DNA of 64,000 nt from Panorpa germanica (Eukaryota; Arthropoda; Insecta; Mecoptera; Panorpidae): assembly GCA_963678705.1 (NCBI GenBank), contig OY783222.1, positions 13,153,730 to 13,217,729 on the forward strand. The letters are read 5' to 3'. Numbering within the stretch: position 1 is the stretch's first letter; each line of letters begins with the position of its first letter. Shown in pieces: positions 33,000-45,209 of the stretch. The notes under the pieces are model-generated. The model was not told where the DNA came from and ran no database searches. It saw only the letters and a list, made by a program, of their open reading frames with translations. A program made the position numbers and the translations under genes.

Positions 33000-35880
33000 T
33001 TAGCAATGAAAAATGTTATTAAAAAATGAGTGTCCTTAATTTCAAATAAGCCTAGATAAGTCACTGTTGGCCCTTCTTCTACAGTTCCTTATGTCCGGCC
33101 CTGCAAATGAATATACCTTCACCACACCCACACGCTAGAACTCGTCAACAATACCGTTCTGCACGGTTTATGATAAGGTGGAGTAGAATAATAAAAAGAA
33201 TTACCATAAGGGGGCTCCAGGGGCCCAGAGGCAACCTGGATCAACTGTTCACTGTTCGAACCGAACAATAATCCAATGCGTTAGCGTGTGAAACATGTAG
33301 AGAAGGTAGAAATGTTAATGATAATAATTAGAAAAAAGTAATTACAATAGGGCCCGGTTTGCGTCGATAATAGGGACCGAAAAGGGTACGCAAATCAACA
33401 AGTGTTTTGTTAATTAGTACCCAGAATAAATTATAAATTTCATGTAAAATTATATTTGTATAATAAAATATTCAACTTTAAGTTGTTAAATATCTTTCTA
33501 TTCTCAGTTTCTTTTCTTAGAAAATATACTGATTTATTTTGAGTGGTGTAACTACACGTCAAAAGTATTTACTTCTCATTCGCTCTCATTGCCCCATTGG
33601 AAATGATTCGAATTTTGATTAAATTTATCTCGAGTGCGAAACGATCAATCGACTTCAAATGGTTAAGATAATTAGATAATTATGTCTTTCAGTATTTAAC
33701 CGATGAGCCTTGAGCATGGAAACTAGCTTAATACGCGATAACAAATAATCAGATTATAGTCGAGATTATGTGGTGATGATATCACTTAATTGAAGAGGCA
33801 GGTTCCGAGGTTATCTAAAGGTGCAATTACACTTAAATACGTGCGGACTCTCACCTGGTGGACTTTGAGGTGACCGTCTACAATGATTTGACAAAATTCT
33901 AAAATTATAACAATTTTTTGATCTTTGAATCATAATATTATGTAATGATATTTTATTACGTTTAAAATAAAGCAAGCCTCTTGAAGGTGACTTTTTTTGA
34001 TCTGATAATTTGATTCTAATCCTGTATATATTTTCGACTTTAAAGGTCTGGTACACAATCAGATTAGTTCTCCAATTTTTTAGTGGTCGATTTTTCAATT
34101 GTTGATTGAACTTGATGTTAATAAACTGGCGTTTTTATTTTATCAAATATCTAAATGTTGTCGCGGGGATATTGCAATAAGAATGTTGAATTGTTACACT
34201 ATTAAATAACGTACCGTGTGGCACTATTAGATAGGTCAGTTATTTGTTATATGTATAAGAGTTCTGTGTTAAGTATACTATCTCTTTTGAAAAAGATGGC
34301 AACTTAGCGGACATGAAGTCACATGTTTATCGGTCGACAAATCGTCATAGGTTTAGCGTTTGCATATCTGATATTTTATTGCCTATACGATTTTTAAGAT
34401 CTAATTGAAAACAAAAGTCGGTCAGGCAGGATGATCATCAGATCAGATCTCTGTTTTAGTTCCCGTTCAGATATTAATTTTTTTTACATATACGACAAAC
34501 GAAGACTTGGTCTGACACTACAACTTATTAGAGAAATAATCTGCTTATTTATGCAAATTGCTATTTATGCAAATTTGTATATTAAATTTAAATTCTATTA
34601 GTCTGTTCAAAAATATCAGGAATGTGTCTCTGAATCACCTTATGTGACAAAATAGCGGAAAAGCTGGTAAATAAACTAGTGTGACTAATTTTGGTGGGAA
34701 TATAAATTTTAGAAAACGTATATTTTAGCGAAAATTACTTCAAAATAATATTTGGCATTAAGATCAATTTAAGAGCTAAGGTAAAATTTAATCACAAGTG
34801 TTACATACATGCTAGTGCGCTACATAGAAACGCCAGTAATGGTGTACTGCATAAAATTAGAAGCATATAAATAGGCTATTTAATGACATCTTCTGTTTTG
34901 AATAAATATTAATTATCGGTAAAGTGCTATACTTGTCGCGGTTTAATTCAATATCTATCAGACATCAGAAAGTTGTATGCACAAATTGTATGAAATTTAG
35001 TTCTCCATCAAATTGATAACAACTACATATTTCTATCTTAGGGTTTACTTATTTAATTTAATACAAATTTTGCAAATTAAATTTAAAAACCAGATATATT
35101 AATTATTTTTAAGATACATTATTTTCAATTTATTAAAACTAATATACTTTTACAAAACAATTAAAGTTAAAACTCACAGTATGGTTTGAAAATTAATATA
35201 AAGGGATCTGAATTCTTTTTGAATGATATTGGTAATAAAATATGCTTCAGAAATGTTGTGAAGTTTTTTTAAGAGTATGGCGTATACTTGATGGCAAGCA
35301 GCTTGCGTTCTTAGGAATCGACCTAATACCATTTCTCCAATTTCACATTCTGACACGAAATATAATCCTGCGAATCCAAAATACGGACATCACATCACAT
35401 ACGATAAATGTTTCCCGATTTCACAAAATGATGCAACTTCATGTGTTGTGTCGACAAGTCGGTCATGTCGGTCTAGAATGATTAGATGGAAAGGTAAATA
35501 CAACACGTTGTCAAACTAACGCGGCGCCTCGTATTGCTAATCTAAAGAAATTCGTACACACTCAACGAGAGAGAAAGAGAAAGATATAGAGAGACTCTGT
35601 ATTTATTTACTATCTTTCTAATTATTTGCAGACTTTACTATAAGCACGTACACAAACAAACCATTGATAAAATAAACTAAAGAGGTCCACGAATTATAGA
35701 CGAACCAGTTTCGTGAGATATTCCCGAGTTATTAGCGTTCGTCGATCAACCATAAACTGTTCCATACAGAAATTAGATTGAAAACAAATATGTTCTATAA
35801 GAATACATACATGTAGCAATAAGATACTCTCATTTGTCATTTATTCTATTTAGTTTTATAATTTATCTTGTTGTTGATAT
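33000..35880. other. Stretch without recognised genes
   Basis: AT-rich, no convincing exon. GGGCCCGGTTTGCGTCG at about 33351 looks like the end of an unidentified element. Open frames at 33811-34098 and 35242-35481 have no recognisable domain. A GA-rich tract lies at about 35567-35598. Confidence 0.4.
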
Positions 35881-35885
35881 TAATG

Positions 35886-35985
35886 AGTGTTCCAATAAGA
35901 GCACCGCACCTTGTATTTCCATATAAGTTGTATCAAGGTGTTTTATATGAGATGATACAAAATACAGTGCTCTTATCGGAGTAAC
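35886..35985. mobile_element. Small MITE (about 100 bp)
   Basis: CCAATAAGAGCAC at the left mirrors GTGCTCTTATCGG at the right. Inner arms (CACCTTGTATTTC and AAATACA, TTGTATCAAGGTG) extend the pairing. No target duplication was established. Confidence 0.55.
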
Positions 35986-36044
35986 CTTTATATGTATTGC
36001 TTATATGCTCCACTACTTTGTAAGACTATGATTATGCAAATATA

Positions 36045-36125
36045 AAGTTAATTAAGATGGACAAAAACCAAACCCAAAGTCAAAGTGATATGGAAGTCGA
36101 ATCCAAAGACGCAGCAATCCGAATA
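36045..36125 (-). repeat. Degenerate SINE fragment
   Basis: On the minus strand: GTCTTTGGATTCGACTTCC (B-box region) and, further on, GGGTTTGGTTTTTG. The same elements occur in this order in the SINE copies at 56740 and 59125. Confidence 0.45.
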
Positions 36126-37874
36126 AATTTTATATAATTATTCTACTTATAGACAAAGTTGACAATCGGGACTCTAGATGCACTACTATTTTTTTAAGGC
36201 ATGTGCAGAGAAAGGATTCCTCTTAAGATTAAAGGTTTTGTCTTAATCTTCAGTAATAGATCAACGGATTCGGGGCATCCATTTCGATTAAGTGTCGTTT
36301 TCTCACCATATGTTTTTCTAAAAGACATTTTTAATGTAATATATTTTATACTTTCAAGGATAGAAACAAAACATCCGCTTGTATTTTGTAAGAGACTAGT
36401 TACAAAAGAGTTTTATTCTTGGTAAACTACTGTGACAGATATGCCTTTTAAATTTTTTTGATGATAATTTTTATTTAACAAGTATAATAAATAAAGCGCC
36501 ATTCCCAATCAATGACTTTTCGTTTTAATTTAACGTTTTAAACCTTAATCCATACTTAAGGAGGTTGTTTTATATATTTTACATTGGTACAATTTATGAT
36601 TATTTAAAAATTTAAAACTTTGGTTTATATTAGTCGCCAGAGAATAAAGAAAAGTAAATTATTTGGCAACGTAACGTGGTTATTGTTGTTAGTGGTCATG
36701 AAATTACTTGCATTCGGATCAGTATAGGACCTGTTTAACACCAGATGTTCAATCAGATTCGATTTTAATTTTGTTTTATTACTCTTCAGAGTTCAGACTT
36801 ATATTGTGTGTGAATTCAAAGTCTACTTGCATTTCATAATAAGTGTACAGCTCTTTATACATACATAAATGAAGAATGTCTCATTGCCTTAGCTTAGCTT
36901 AAGGAAGCTAAATGGTAAGCTTAGAATGCTAAAAAGCTAAATGGAGCAGACTTTTAAGATAAGTGAAGGTGACCAATGGGTCGCATCAACGCGGTTGCTT
37001 ACATGTCAGATTTGATTACTTATAAAATTTAATTGGAAACAAAAATCTGATAGAAAGGTTTTCTGTTACTATCATATCTCCGTTTGTGTATTAAAGTGCA
37101 TGAGAAGGGTCATTATAATGCGGTCCTTTAAATAAATAAATTGTTGGATCTCATCACTAATATTGCTTCCAGTTAACACCGCCATTTTAGTTGCGAGACT
37201 GAGATTTGAAACGGCAATGACTATGAATATAAGGTAAGTAAATAGAAGAAGAACATTATTGGGGTGATGAAAGGCTACTTGCCTATGAAGCCTGAGAAGC
37301 CAATACAAAAGAAAATGCTGTTCTTAAAGTGGCAAAGACTGGTTTCTAATTCGGACAGACTATAACAAGTACCTTGACTTTATTTCGAAGATTACTCTGC
37401 AATGCTAATGTACACAGTCATGATCACGTGGTCCGCGTGGTTCCGTTCCCAGTATTTGCTCTGTAGTAACTCATATCTACACGTACTTTACTTTAGTGTT
37501 ATCTACGTTTTGCTAATTTCCATTAAAAAGGGCGTTTAATATTCACGGGTTTCGTGAATCACTATGTTCAATACAACGCTTAATGGTTTCGGCAAATTTT
37601 TAATTGTTTGTTTTAACACTTATGAGTTTCTATCGCTAATATGCTGCAACTGCTCTACGAGGAATTCTGGTTGCCTGATCTCTGCGAACCATCTGGTGAT
37701 TGATGTTTTTATTACGTGCGAAGCAAATAAAGTAGTTGATTATTTTTAAGATAAATAATTATAATGAAAATCCGTTATTACCAAATACTATTGGCATGTT
37801 TCGTTTTTACTTATTCAAAGTATTTTAAGAAGGTGTTCTCTAAAATGGAGAAATTTTAGTAACGATGAAATGAT

Positions 37875-38095
37875 CAAATTTTTTTTAGAACCTTACAAGG
37901 TCCAATGTTTTAAATTAAAAATGTTAAATTAAGAAAAACTATATTATATTATAACCTCCAAAATGTAACAATCTGTCAAAATACAGTAGGATTTACTTTT
38001 AAAAGAAGTTTAATGTTAGTTTTTGAAAAATATAGAAGTGAAAATAATTTCTATTACTAATTGTTATTAAAAACAGCAATTTTAATTATTGGAGA
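37875..38095. repeat. Family G MITE fragment
   Basis: GAACCTTACAAGGTCCAATG through ATATTATATTATAACCTCCA to TAATTGTTATTAAAAACAGC matches the inner part of 23993-24494 in the same orientation. Terminal repeats are missing. Confidence 0.6.
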
Positions 38096-38219
38096 TGTCA
38101 AAGAGTGCCATGTATGCCACAAAAGTTTATGCAACAGTTCGATTGCGCTTTACTACTTATTGTGGCGATGTTATCACCTCGATCGATAGTCGATACAAAA
38201 AATGCATATTTTCGATAAT

Positions 38220-38870
38220 GTTTTTTGACGACACAGTTAATATATAATTATTTCTATAATTACTACATGATAAAATAACATTTAAAGAATACTTTGTGAA
38301 ATTTTCATAAATAAATCATCAATAAATGAGTTATTGACAGCGAATCTTCGCAGACGTCACAAAAAAAAGTTTCATTGCGGTGCCACTCATAACTATCACT
38401 GGATAATCTGAATTCAAAAAACCAAAATGATTTCATTAGTTGATAAGTTTCTGCAGGTAACCCTGTCGAGTTTTTTTGTTAATTTTTAAATTTTTTACAC
38501 CATTTAGAAGTCAAAACACCAATTTTTCATGAAAAAAATCAGAAACTTTGTTATTTTAAAATACGTTAAAATTAAAAAAAAAGATAAACTCAACTGTGTT
38601 ATCTCGGTATTTATGTAAATTTCAAAAGAATCGATGCAGTAGATTTAAAACTAGAGAGGGCACCGACTCTAAAAAAGCTAAGTGTGAGAAAAACGCGTTA
38701 TAAGTTTCAAAGAAAGATGAAACCAGACCAGATAGGTGAAAACTTAAAACTCTATATTCCCGACAGTTTTACCCCAATCGACTTCAAATTTTTACACAAT
38801 AAACTAAATATGTTATACATTATAAATAAATTTAAAAAAATGAAAAAAAATATTGAAACCTTAACGCCTT
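38220..38870 (+). repeat. Family F repeat, copy 2
   Basis: ACAGTTAATATATAATTATT ... GCAGACGTCACAAAAAAAAG ... AAAATGATTTCATTAGTTGA ... GGTAACCCTGTCGAG ... GCACCGACTCTAAAAAAGCT ... CAATCGACTTCAAATTTTTA. Same order at 56155-56720. Class unknown; the open frame at 38684-38872 is part of the repeat. Confidence 0.65.
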
Positions 38871-38929
38871 AAAAACCTTAAGGAAGAAAGCCAAGGGATA
38901 AAATGGTTGATTTATTTATCAAAAATCAG

Positions 38930-39020
38930 CACAATAGATAACAAAACAATGTAAACATGTAACTTTTGTTATGTTCAAAAAAACCTTAAATACACGTAAC
39001 TGCGTGAGCTTTACGTACTA
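38930..39020. repeat. Family J fragment
   Basis: GTAACTTTTGTTATGTTCAA and CCTTAAATACACGTAACTGC match the right part of the J copies at 8500 and 54800. Confidence 0.5.
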
Positions 39021-39759
39021 TGTATACTATGTATCTTTAGACCTAAAGCTTACAACGCAAAACCAGCTCAAAACTAAGCGCTTATCTCTACAATCATCTA
39101 CAGATAAATGTGTACAAAGTCTCACGGCTATGACGTCATCGCATAAAACTACTACAACTGATAACAACGATAAGAGCAACAAATCAAACCGGAAGTGCTA
39201 TTATAATAAGGAAAATAAATAATCGACATAGGAAAACACTGTGCATATCAATTAATAAAAATAGATTTTAGTTCCTGGTAAATACGACTATAAACTTGTT
39301 CAGATAAACGCCCGCCAGTGGGCTTCCATGAGTCATTTCTTAAAGTTGTTTTTTTTTTTAATTTTTATTGAAACATATGCAAATTTATATCTATTGACCA
39401 TTTTTTATTTAGACTCTAAGGCGATTTCAACACCGGGGTCATGTTTGCTTGACGTTATTATTTTTTTAATTTATTTATTTATTTGCCTTGACCTGACGTT
39501 ATTATTCTGTTAGGAACTCGAGCGTTTTTTTCATTTTTTTCCAATACTATTGACCTTTTTATTATTTTCAATATCAAAAAGTAGACGAACTATAGCTATT
39601 TCAAATTTAAAATTCAGTTTTGCCGTTTGTGGTAGCTCTGTGTATGAAAAAAGAAATAAATGAATCGGGATTATTTTTCTTTTTCAAAACAATATGATTG
39701 TGATGACATAAAACTTGATGGGATGCACAACTCGCTGTTAGTAGGTAAAAAATGACGTA

Positions 39760-40292
39760 TCACACACACACTCGTATACATCTCTGTCGTATAAAAGAGA
39801 TGGCATATTATCGGACGTGATATTTCCATGCAAATTTAATTTTCATATCTTTGGATACCTTTATTAAAGGGTCAAAAATGAGTACCTTAATTGCGAGTAG
39901 ACTTGCTTTTTAATAATAAAAAGATAATAATAAGAATAAGAGTTCAAGACGGGGAATTCGATTGTGAACCATAACTGAATTTATATAAAACTGCATTGCA
40001 CGAGTATATGCATTTACTACTAACAGCTGAGTTGTGTATCCCATGTAGTTTTATATTATGAAGGTTTCTAACAGGGAAAAATAATCTTGATTGCTTATTT
40101 CTCCTGTAACATTTGATGCATATCGAAAACACACAGCAAAATTGAAATTCTAATTTTATATAACTATAACTCCTTCAACTTTTGAATATTTAAAAAAATA
40201 AAAACGTCAATACGAGTATAGATATAATAAAATTTATTTCAATCGAAAATTAAAAAAAATACATCTAAAAAATGTGTTCACAAGCCCATCCT
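39760..40292. repeat. Family B repeat, copy 4
   Basis: It contains the decayed hairpin ATCTCTGTCGTATAAAAGAG (39780) and the right terminus TGTTCACAAGCCCAT (about 40276-40290). Confidence 0.5.
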
Positions 40293-40534
40293 CAGTCTTC
40301 GTTCAGTGTCAATTTGGAATTTTGAATCTAGTCTACATGTAACTAATTTGAATATTTATTGGTTTAGGTTTAAACAACCTGCGTAATACCAAATCACCAA
40401 ACTTTCCAATCAATTAAAATATTCACAAAAAGTACGCTTTATTTATTTACATATCATATTTACAATGCATTTTATATGTAAATTCTTTTAAATTTAGACT
40501 GTTCTTACGTCACAATATCATACATTGGGTAATT

Positions 40535-40830
40535 CCAGCGCTCCTCTAGATCGGCTTCTTCCAGAACACCCTGTCCGTTATCCCGCTACTCAGCACGACT
40601 TAATTGGTGTATAAATATTTTTCTTCCTATTGTATGATAATGAGATTACGAATTCCATTGTATTTCGTTGCATTTGACGTAACGAAGACGGCGGGCGACA
40701 CTTGCCTTCCCGGAACGATTAATAATCACTATGGTAAATCTTCATTGGGGAGGGGGTAGAACTGAGAGAGGAAAATGATGCTGGGTGCCACGTGCACCGT
40801 GCCCGTCTGATCGTGTGATCATGATGCATT
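40535..40830. other. GC-richer island with CACGTG E-box and CRE-like site
   Basis: A longer unique-looking segment in AT-rich DNA. It contains TGACGTAA (40675-40682), GGCGGGCGACACTTGCC, a G-rich run (GGGGAGGGGG, about 40747) and a canonical CACGTG E-box (40789-40794). No matching sequence in the window and no clear reading frame. Candidate intronic enhancer. Confidence 0.3.
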
Positions 40831-40854
40831 ATGATGTTGTCATAATGTTAAGGC

Positions 40855-41000
40855 CGAAAACTCATTTTGTTATGCAAATTACTCCACCTGTCGAAGTACA
40901 AATGAAGATAAAGTTGATGCGAACTATAATTGAAGTGAAATAGTGATAGAAACGTCAGTAAATAGGGCACTTCACCAAATTAATTATTCCGCAGTGGAAC
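40855..41000. repeat. Mariner-like family E fragment
   Basis: CCACCTGTCGAAGTACAAAT ... GATAAAGTTGATGCGAACTA ... GTGATAGAAACGTCAGTAAA ... CACTTCACCAAATTAA matches the right part of 52267-52516. Confidence 0.6.
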
Positions 41001-41579
41001 GCAGGCGTAAGCGCCAGACTGCGGGAGGGAGGGGGGTAGTATAAGTCGTTTACCCTATGTTATATTAATATATTACACAGATATATAGAGTGGGCCGTTT
41101 ATTTTTCGTTATCAATTTTCCTTTTGGTTAGGTTCTTTCCGTTCGACTATTTTGTATTTTATTTTTTATTTTGTTCTATATTCTCAATAGAATTTTGAAA
41201 AAAATTAGGAGAAGAAAGAATTTTTTTTTTTTAAACAAATTAAAATAATAGCACTTCACCGTTTTTTATTTGAGATATAATAATTTAAAATGTTATTTTT
41301 TTAAAATTCCAATATGTTCTTTTTACGGTCATTGGTGATCCAGCAACGCTGCGCGCAAAATTGTCTCGACTGGTCTAGAATAAAGATCGGAAATGTTAAA
41401 TCTTGGTAATAACGGTAGTAATGCATTTTTAACATTGCATGCATTTTGCATTCGTAACCGAAAATATTTGATAGTTTGTGTTACCCACACATTCGTGAGC
41501 AGAAGTTTTGAATTTGTGACAATAATTTCAAAATAATTATTAGGTCAACACAAATTGCACAATTGAATATTTACATAAT

Positions 41580-41902
41580 CAGAGGCGGCCTTAGGGGGTG
41601 GCAGGCAGAGCAACAGCTCGGGGCTTCGCAGTCTCGCACAACAACCCAAGTAGAAAAATTCATTACTATATATATATATATTTGAATCTCGCGCCTCGCT
41701 ATTTAGAAATTCGTTAGCTTATCATCATTAATATTTGTCGTCTTTGTACTTGTTAACTTTTATAAATCTTCCATTATAAAATTTTATTTCTCGTCAATTA
41801 TCATCAAAAATACTTACTTACAATTTACATAAATTATACAGAGAACAAATGCCTCGCAAAGATCTGCCGCCCGGGGCCTCGCAATGGCTAAGGCCACCCC
41901 TG
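41580..41902. mobile_element. hAT-like nonautonomous element (323 bp)
   Basis: Left CAGAGGCGGCCTTAG and inverted right CAGGGGTGGCCTTAG match at 13 of 15 bases. CAGRGGYGG ends are typical of hAT elements. Flanking octamers TACATAAT and TTCCTAAT agree at 6 of 8 positions, fitting a diverged 8-bp duplication. CTCGGGGC / GCCCGGGGC form an inner inverted pair. Confidence 0.8.
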
Positions 41903-42662
41903 TTCCTAATCCTTAAATAGAGAACTTATATAAAAAGTACTCAAACTAAAAGTAGAAGTGGATGCCAACCATAAGAACTCAACCTTTGTATTTCTGTGCA
42001 AGGACCCAAACTGAATCTCTCACAGTTTCATAGAAAAACTATTTGCTTTTCTATTTTTAAAATAATAAAATAATTCCCACTCTAATTAAAGTTACAATGT
42101 ATCATAACTCAGCAATCTCTGGATTGTGGTACTTCAATTAGTGACGTAACTTGAATGAATGAACGGAAATATCAAAGATGTTATCTGCGTCCTCATATTG
42201 AACATTTACTACTAAAGGAAGTGTAAGCCCGTAAGATCGTAAGCCCTACTACTCTGGGATTTCCAGCCATCTTTTCAGTGTATGGCGTCCGTATGAATGG
42301 AATGACGTCTGTCTAGCTGGTATAACAGTTTTGGCAATGACCAACATGACCATATTGGAATATGCCGCTAATTAGTTCCTGTATTCGCGGTTGTACAGCT
42401 CTTGGCGTTTAAGAGTAATTAGGAATTTTGCTATCATGAACTTTAAGGTTCCCTAGTTTCCTGGAAAACTACTTTTCCATTAAATTTGATAAAATTGAAA
42501 CATGATGTTAACATGACTGAGAATGTTTTGACCAACTGTGAAGCCACATGTTAATAGAAGAAAAGGTCAACTCCTGAAAAAAGTATAATTCTCTCATTTA
42601 TTCCAAAACCTTAAAAAATGTATTAATCAAAAAATATCATCACGCCAAAACAGGGTCAGAAT

Positions 42663-43092
42663 TAGTGATGGCGATCTGAGATCGATTAATCAAAGAATCG
42701 ATTTTTTAAATCGATTTTAAACAATGGAACGATCTGAAACACTCGAAAATCGAGGTCCTTTTTGTGAAAATGCAAGCTTGGTCATGAAATATTGGGAATT
42801 ATAATTATTTTATTCTATAATAAATAACGTACATGATTTTATTGGTTAATCAAAAAACACTCTTCACTTATTCTTTAATTATAAGAAAGGCTTGTATATT
42901 TTTACTAATTTAAAAGGTCGTTTTTCTTTTGAGTTAGTGTCTCGTTTTATATAAAAACTCAAAAAGAATCGAAAAATCGATTTTTGAGAAATCGATCTTT
43001 TAGACTTCGATTATTTTCTAAATCGATTTTTTAGACTTCAATTCGCGAATCGATTAAAAAATCGATCTTTTTAGGAAGAATCGTCATCCCTT
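42663..43092. mobile_element. hAT-like MITE rich in AATCGATTTTT (430 bp)
   Basis: The 8-bp target GTCAGAAT is repeated exactly at 42655-42662 and 43093-43100. Left end TAGTGATGGCGAT and inverted right end AAGGGATGACGAT are imperfect inverted repeats. Subterminal DNA is filled with repeats of AATCGATTTTT in both orientations, a likely transposase-binding array. No coding capacity. Confidence 0.85.
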
Positions 43093-43171
43093 GTCAGAAT
43101 AGCAAGAAATTTGTGTGACTTTATAGATTCTTTTACTAACTGTTCCAAATGTCCTCCTCTTAAAATTTAGT

Positions 43172-43550
43172 AATCTTTTTTTTTAACTTATTTGAGTGCA
43201 TAAACTTTAAAAAGTTATTATTAGCATTTAAGACAATATAATTAGGATAATCTTATAAAACGGATCTTATATACATTTATAAACATGTACTATACATCAT
43301 TTACAACTTATAGACACGAGTATGGGTGTTTAAAATAAAGAGATTAAATTAATTTATTGATGAAGCCAAAAAAGCTTTTCAGACTTTCTCTGCTTTCAAA
43401 TATCTGCTTATAGTGTTCAGGAATATTACAGTCTTGTCTGTGCGACGAGTACCTTGAGCATCGATGAATAATTTGCTTTACTGTTAGTGGGCTGTTACAT
43501 TGTTCACATATTGGTTGTAGTTCTCTTTTGAGTAAGTAGGTATGAGTAAG
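43172..43550 (-). pseudogene. I-like LINE 3' end with C-terminal protein remnant
   Basis: On the minus strand 43344-43545 reads LTHTYLLKRELQPICEQCNS, PLTVKQIIHRCSRYSSHRQD, then IPEHYKQIFESRESLKSFFG and FINKLI before TAA. It is the least damaged of the three copies. The CEQC pair plus the spaced H and C form the zinc-knuckle-like tail of I-like LINEs. The 3' UTR follows to the A-run at about 43172 (GTTTATGCACTCAAATAAGT before it). 5' truncated near 43550. Confidence 0.82.
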
Positions 43551-44189
43551 ATTTGTTGATAATCATTAAAGTGGTTTGTTTAAATGAATTTGACGAGTAT
43601 GTTAATGCGCAAAAGGGTAGATTTATTTTTGAAAAAGCAGTCAAAGAAATCTTAAATTATTTTGTATACCTTTTGTTATATCAGACTAACGTAACAACAC
43701 GTAACTTTGTTTATCGAGGACTTACATGTGTGAGAACAGATGAGATTTTGATAGACTAATGAGTAAACATATTTAACATTCCCAGCATCCCAGTCATTAT
43801 CATCTAATGAAGTATTTTGTTATCTAACTTCTAAGAACTGTCAGCATCTTTTTTGGTACATTTTTTAATTCCCGGAAGCATTCATTTCAGCTTTGTGCAA
43901 GTCTAAACAATAGCCACTTTTTTACTTAACCTTGTAAGTTAGCATTATACCACAGGTTATAACAGAATCGGCGTGTCATTCAGGAGTCAAAAGAAGAGAT
44001 CCTGTCCAAGTTTCTTTGGAGCTCACAGTCAAGTCAAATTACATGACATGAACCTTTAAATACATCTGCTATACATGTGGAATGATGATTATTAGTTAAT
44101 TCGTTTCATATTTTTATAAGTTTTAATATTACTATAAATATTTATTAGTTTAGTGAACTGTGTTTTTTTTTAATTCGTTCTACGTTAGA

Positions 44190-44350
44190 TTAAAGATTTA
44201 TTATTTATTTAGTAGGTAATTTTTCCAGGTAGTATTGTATTTATGTAGGATTTAAGCAAGTATTGAATCGTAATTAGAAATACCAGAGTTTATGTAGTAA
44301 TATTTGTTTAGGATAATGTTTTATCTGTAAACTGAAATGTCATTTGTAGA
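44190..44350 (+). repeat. Family H repeat, copy 3
   Basis: TTTAGTAGGTAATTTTTCCA ... GATTTAAGCAAGTATTGAAT ... TTAGGATAATGTTTTATCTG; left part of the possible LTR at 29890-30330. Confidence 0.4.
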
Positions 44351-44559
44351 GTTAAAACGTGTCTTTCTAGCTACTGAATAGTATAATTTATAATTTGAAA
44401 AATAAATAAATTGATAATTTATAGTTTTTTAAAATTCTACTTATATACTTGTATGTTACATAATGCCTTTATTATTGTGAACAATACACATGATGTCTTC
44501 AGTGGTGTAGCTAGAAATTTCGGCCTCTTGTCTCAGCATGATCGAAGATTACTAACTGA

Positions 44560-44660
44560 GGTTAAATGCTACAAGTTCACATTGTGGAGCTTGCAAGCTA
44601 AATTAACGCTACCTACAACTTTCAACTCTGTCCTGCAAGACAATTTTCTACCCAGGAATG
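44560..44660 (-). repeat. Family C repeat unit
   Basis: GAGCTTGCAAGCTAAATTAA ... CTGTCCTGCAAGACAATTTT CTACC, a diverged unit. Confidence 0.4.
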
Positions 44661-45087
44661 TTTATTAATAAAAGGTCAGAAATACAATCCAGAAATTTAT
44701 TGTGTAAGCGAGTTCCATCGCAGAAATCACCACTGTGTTCAATTTTGTGCGGAAAAATTTGGATCCGAAAATTGTGTTCGTTTTATCCATAATCTGTTAT
44801 GTGCACTGTTAAAAATGTTCTTAATGTTAATACAAATTTAATAGAAAAATGCATATTACAATTAACAACTGGTAATTATTTTAAAGATACATTTTGGTCT
44901 GAATTTCTTAAACAATTCTGTAAATTAATATACATGCATCACGTCGGTGAAGTACGCAGCCGATTCCATAGCAGTCGATTCGGACTAGATTTAAGCAAAT
45001 ATTTAAGTGATAATAGACTGTAGAAGTATTAAGTAACTTAAATATTATTATATAATATATATTAGCCGTAACAATTTCAGCCGTAAC

Positions 45088-45198
45088 TTATTCTTATTTT
45101 CATCAAAAATTACAATTTAGTGAAACCATGTACAGCTCTGCCGTACATATCTGTGCGGATGCTCACTAAATTGCAATTTTTGAAGAAAATAAGAATAA
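45088..45198. repeat. Hairpin element (111 bp)
   Basis: The arms 45088-45123 and 45163-45198 are inverted repeats of about 36 bp (TTATTCTTATTTTCATCAAA against its complement) with few mismatches around a 39-base loop. A second direct copy of the arm end, CAATTTAGTGAAAC, follows at 45199. Confidence 0.75.
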
Positions 45199-45209
45199 CA
45201 ATTTAGTGA

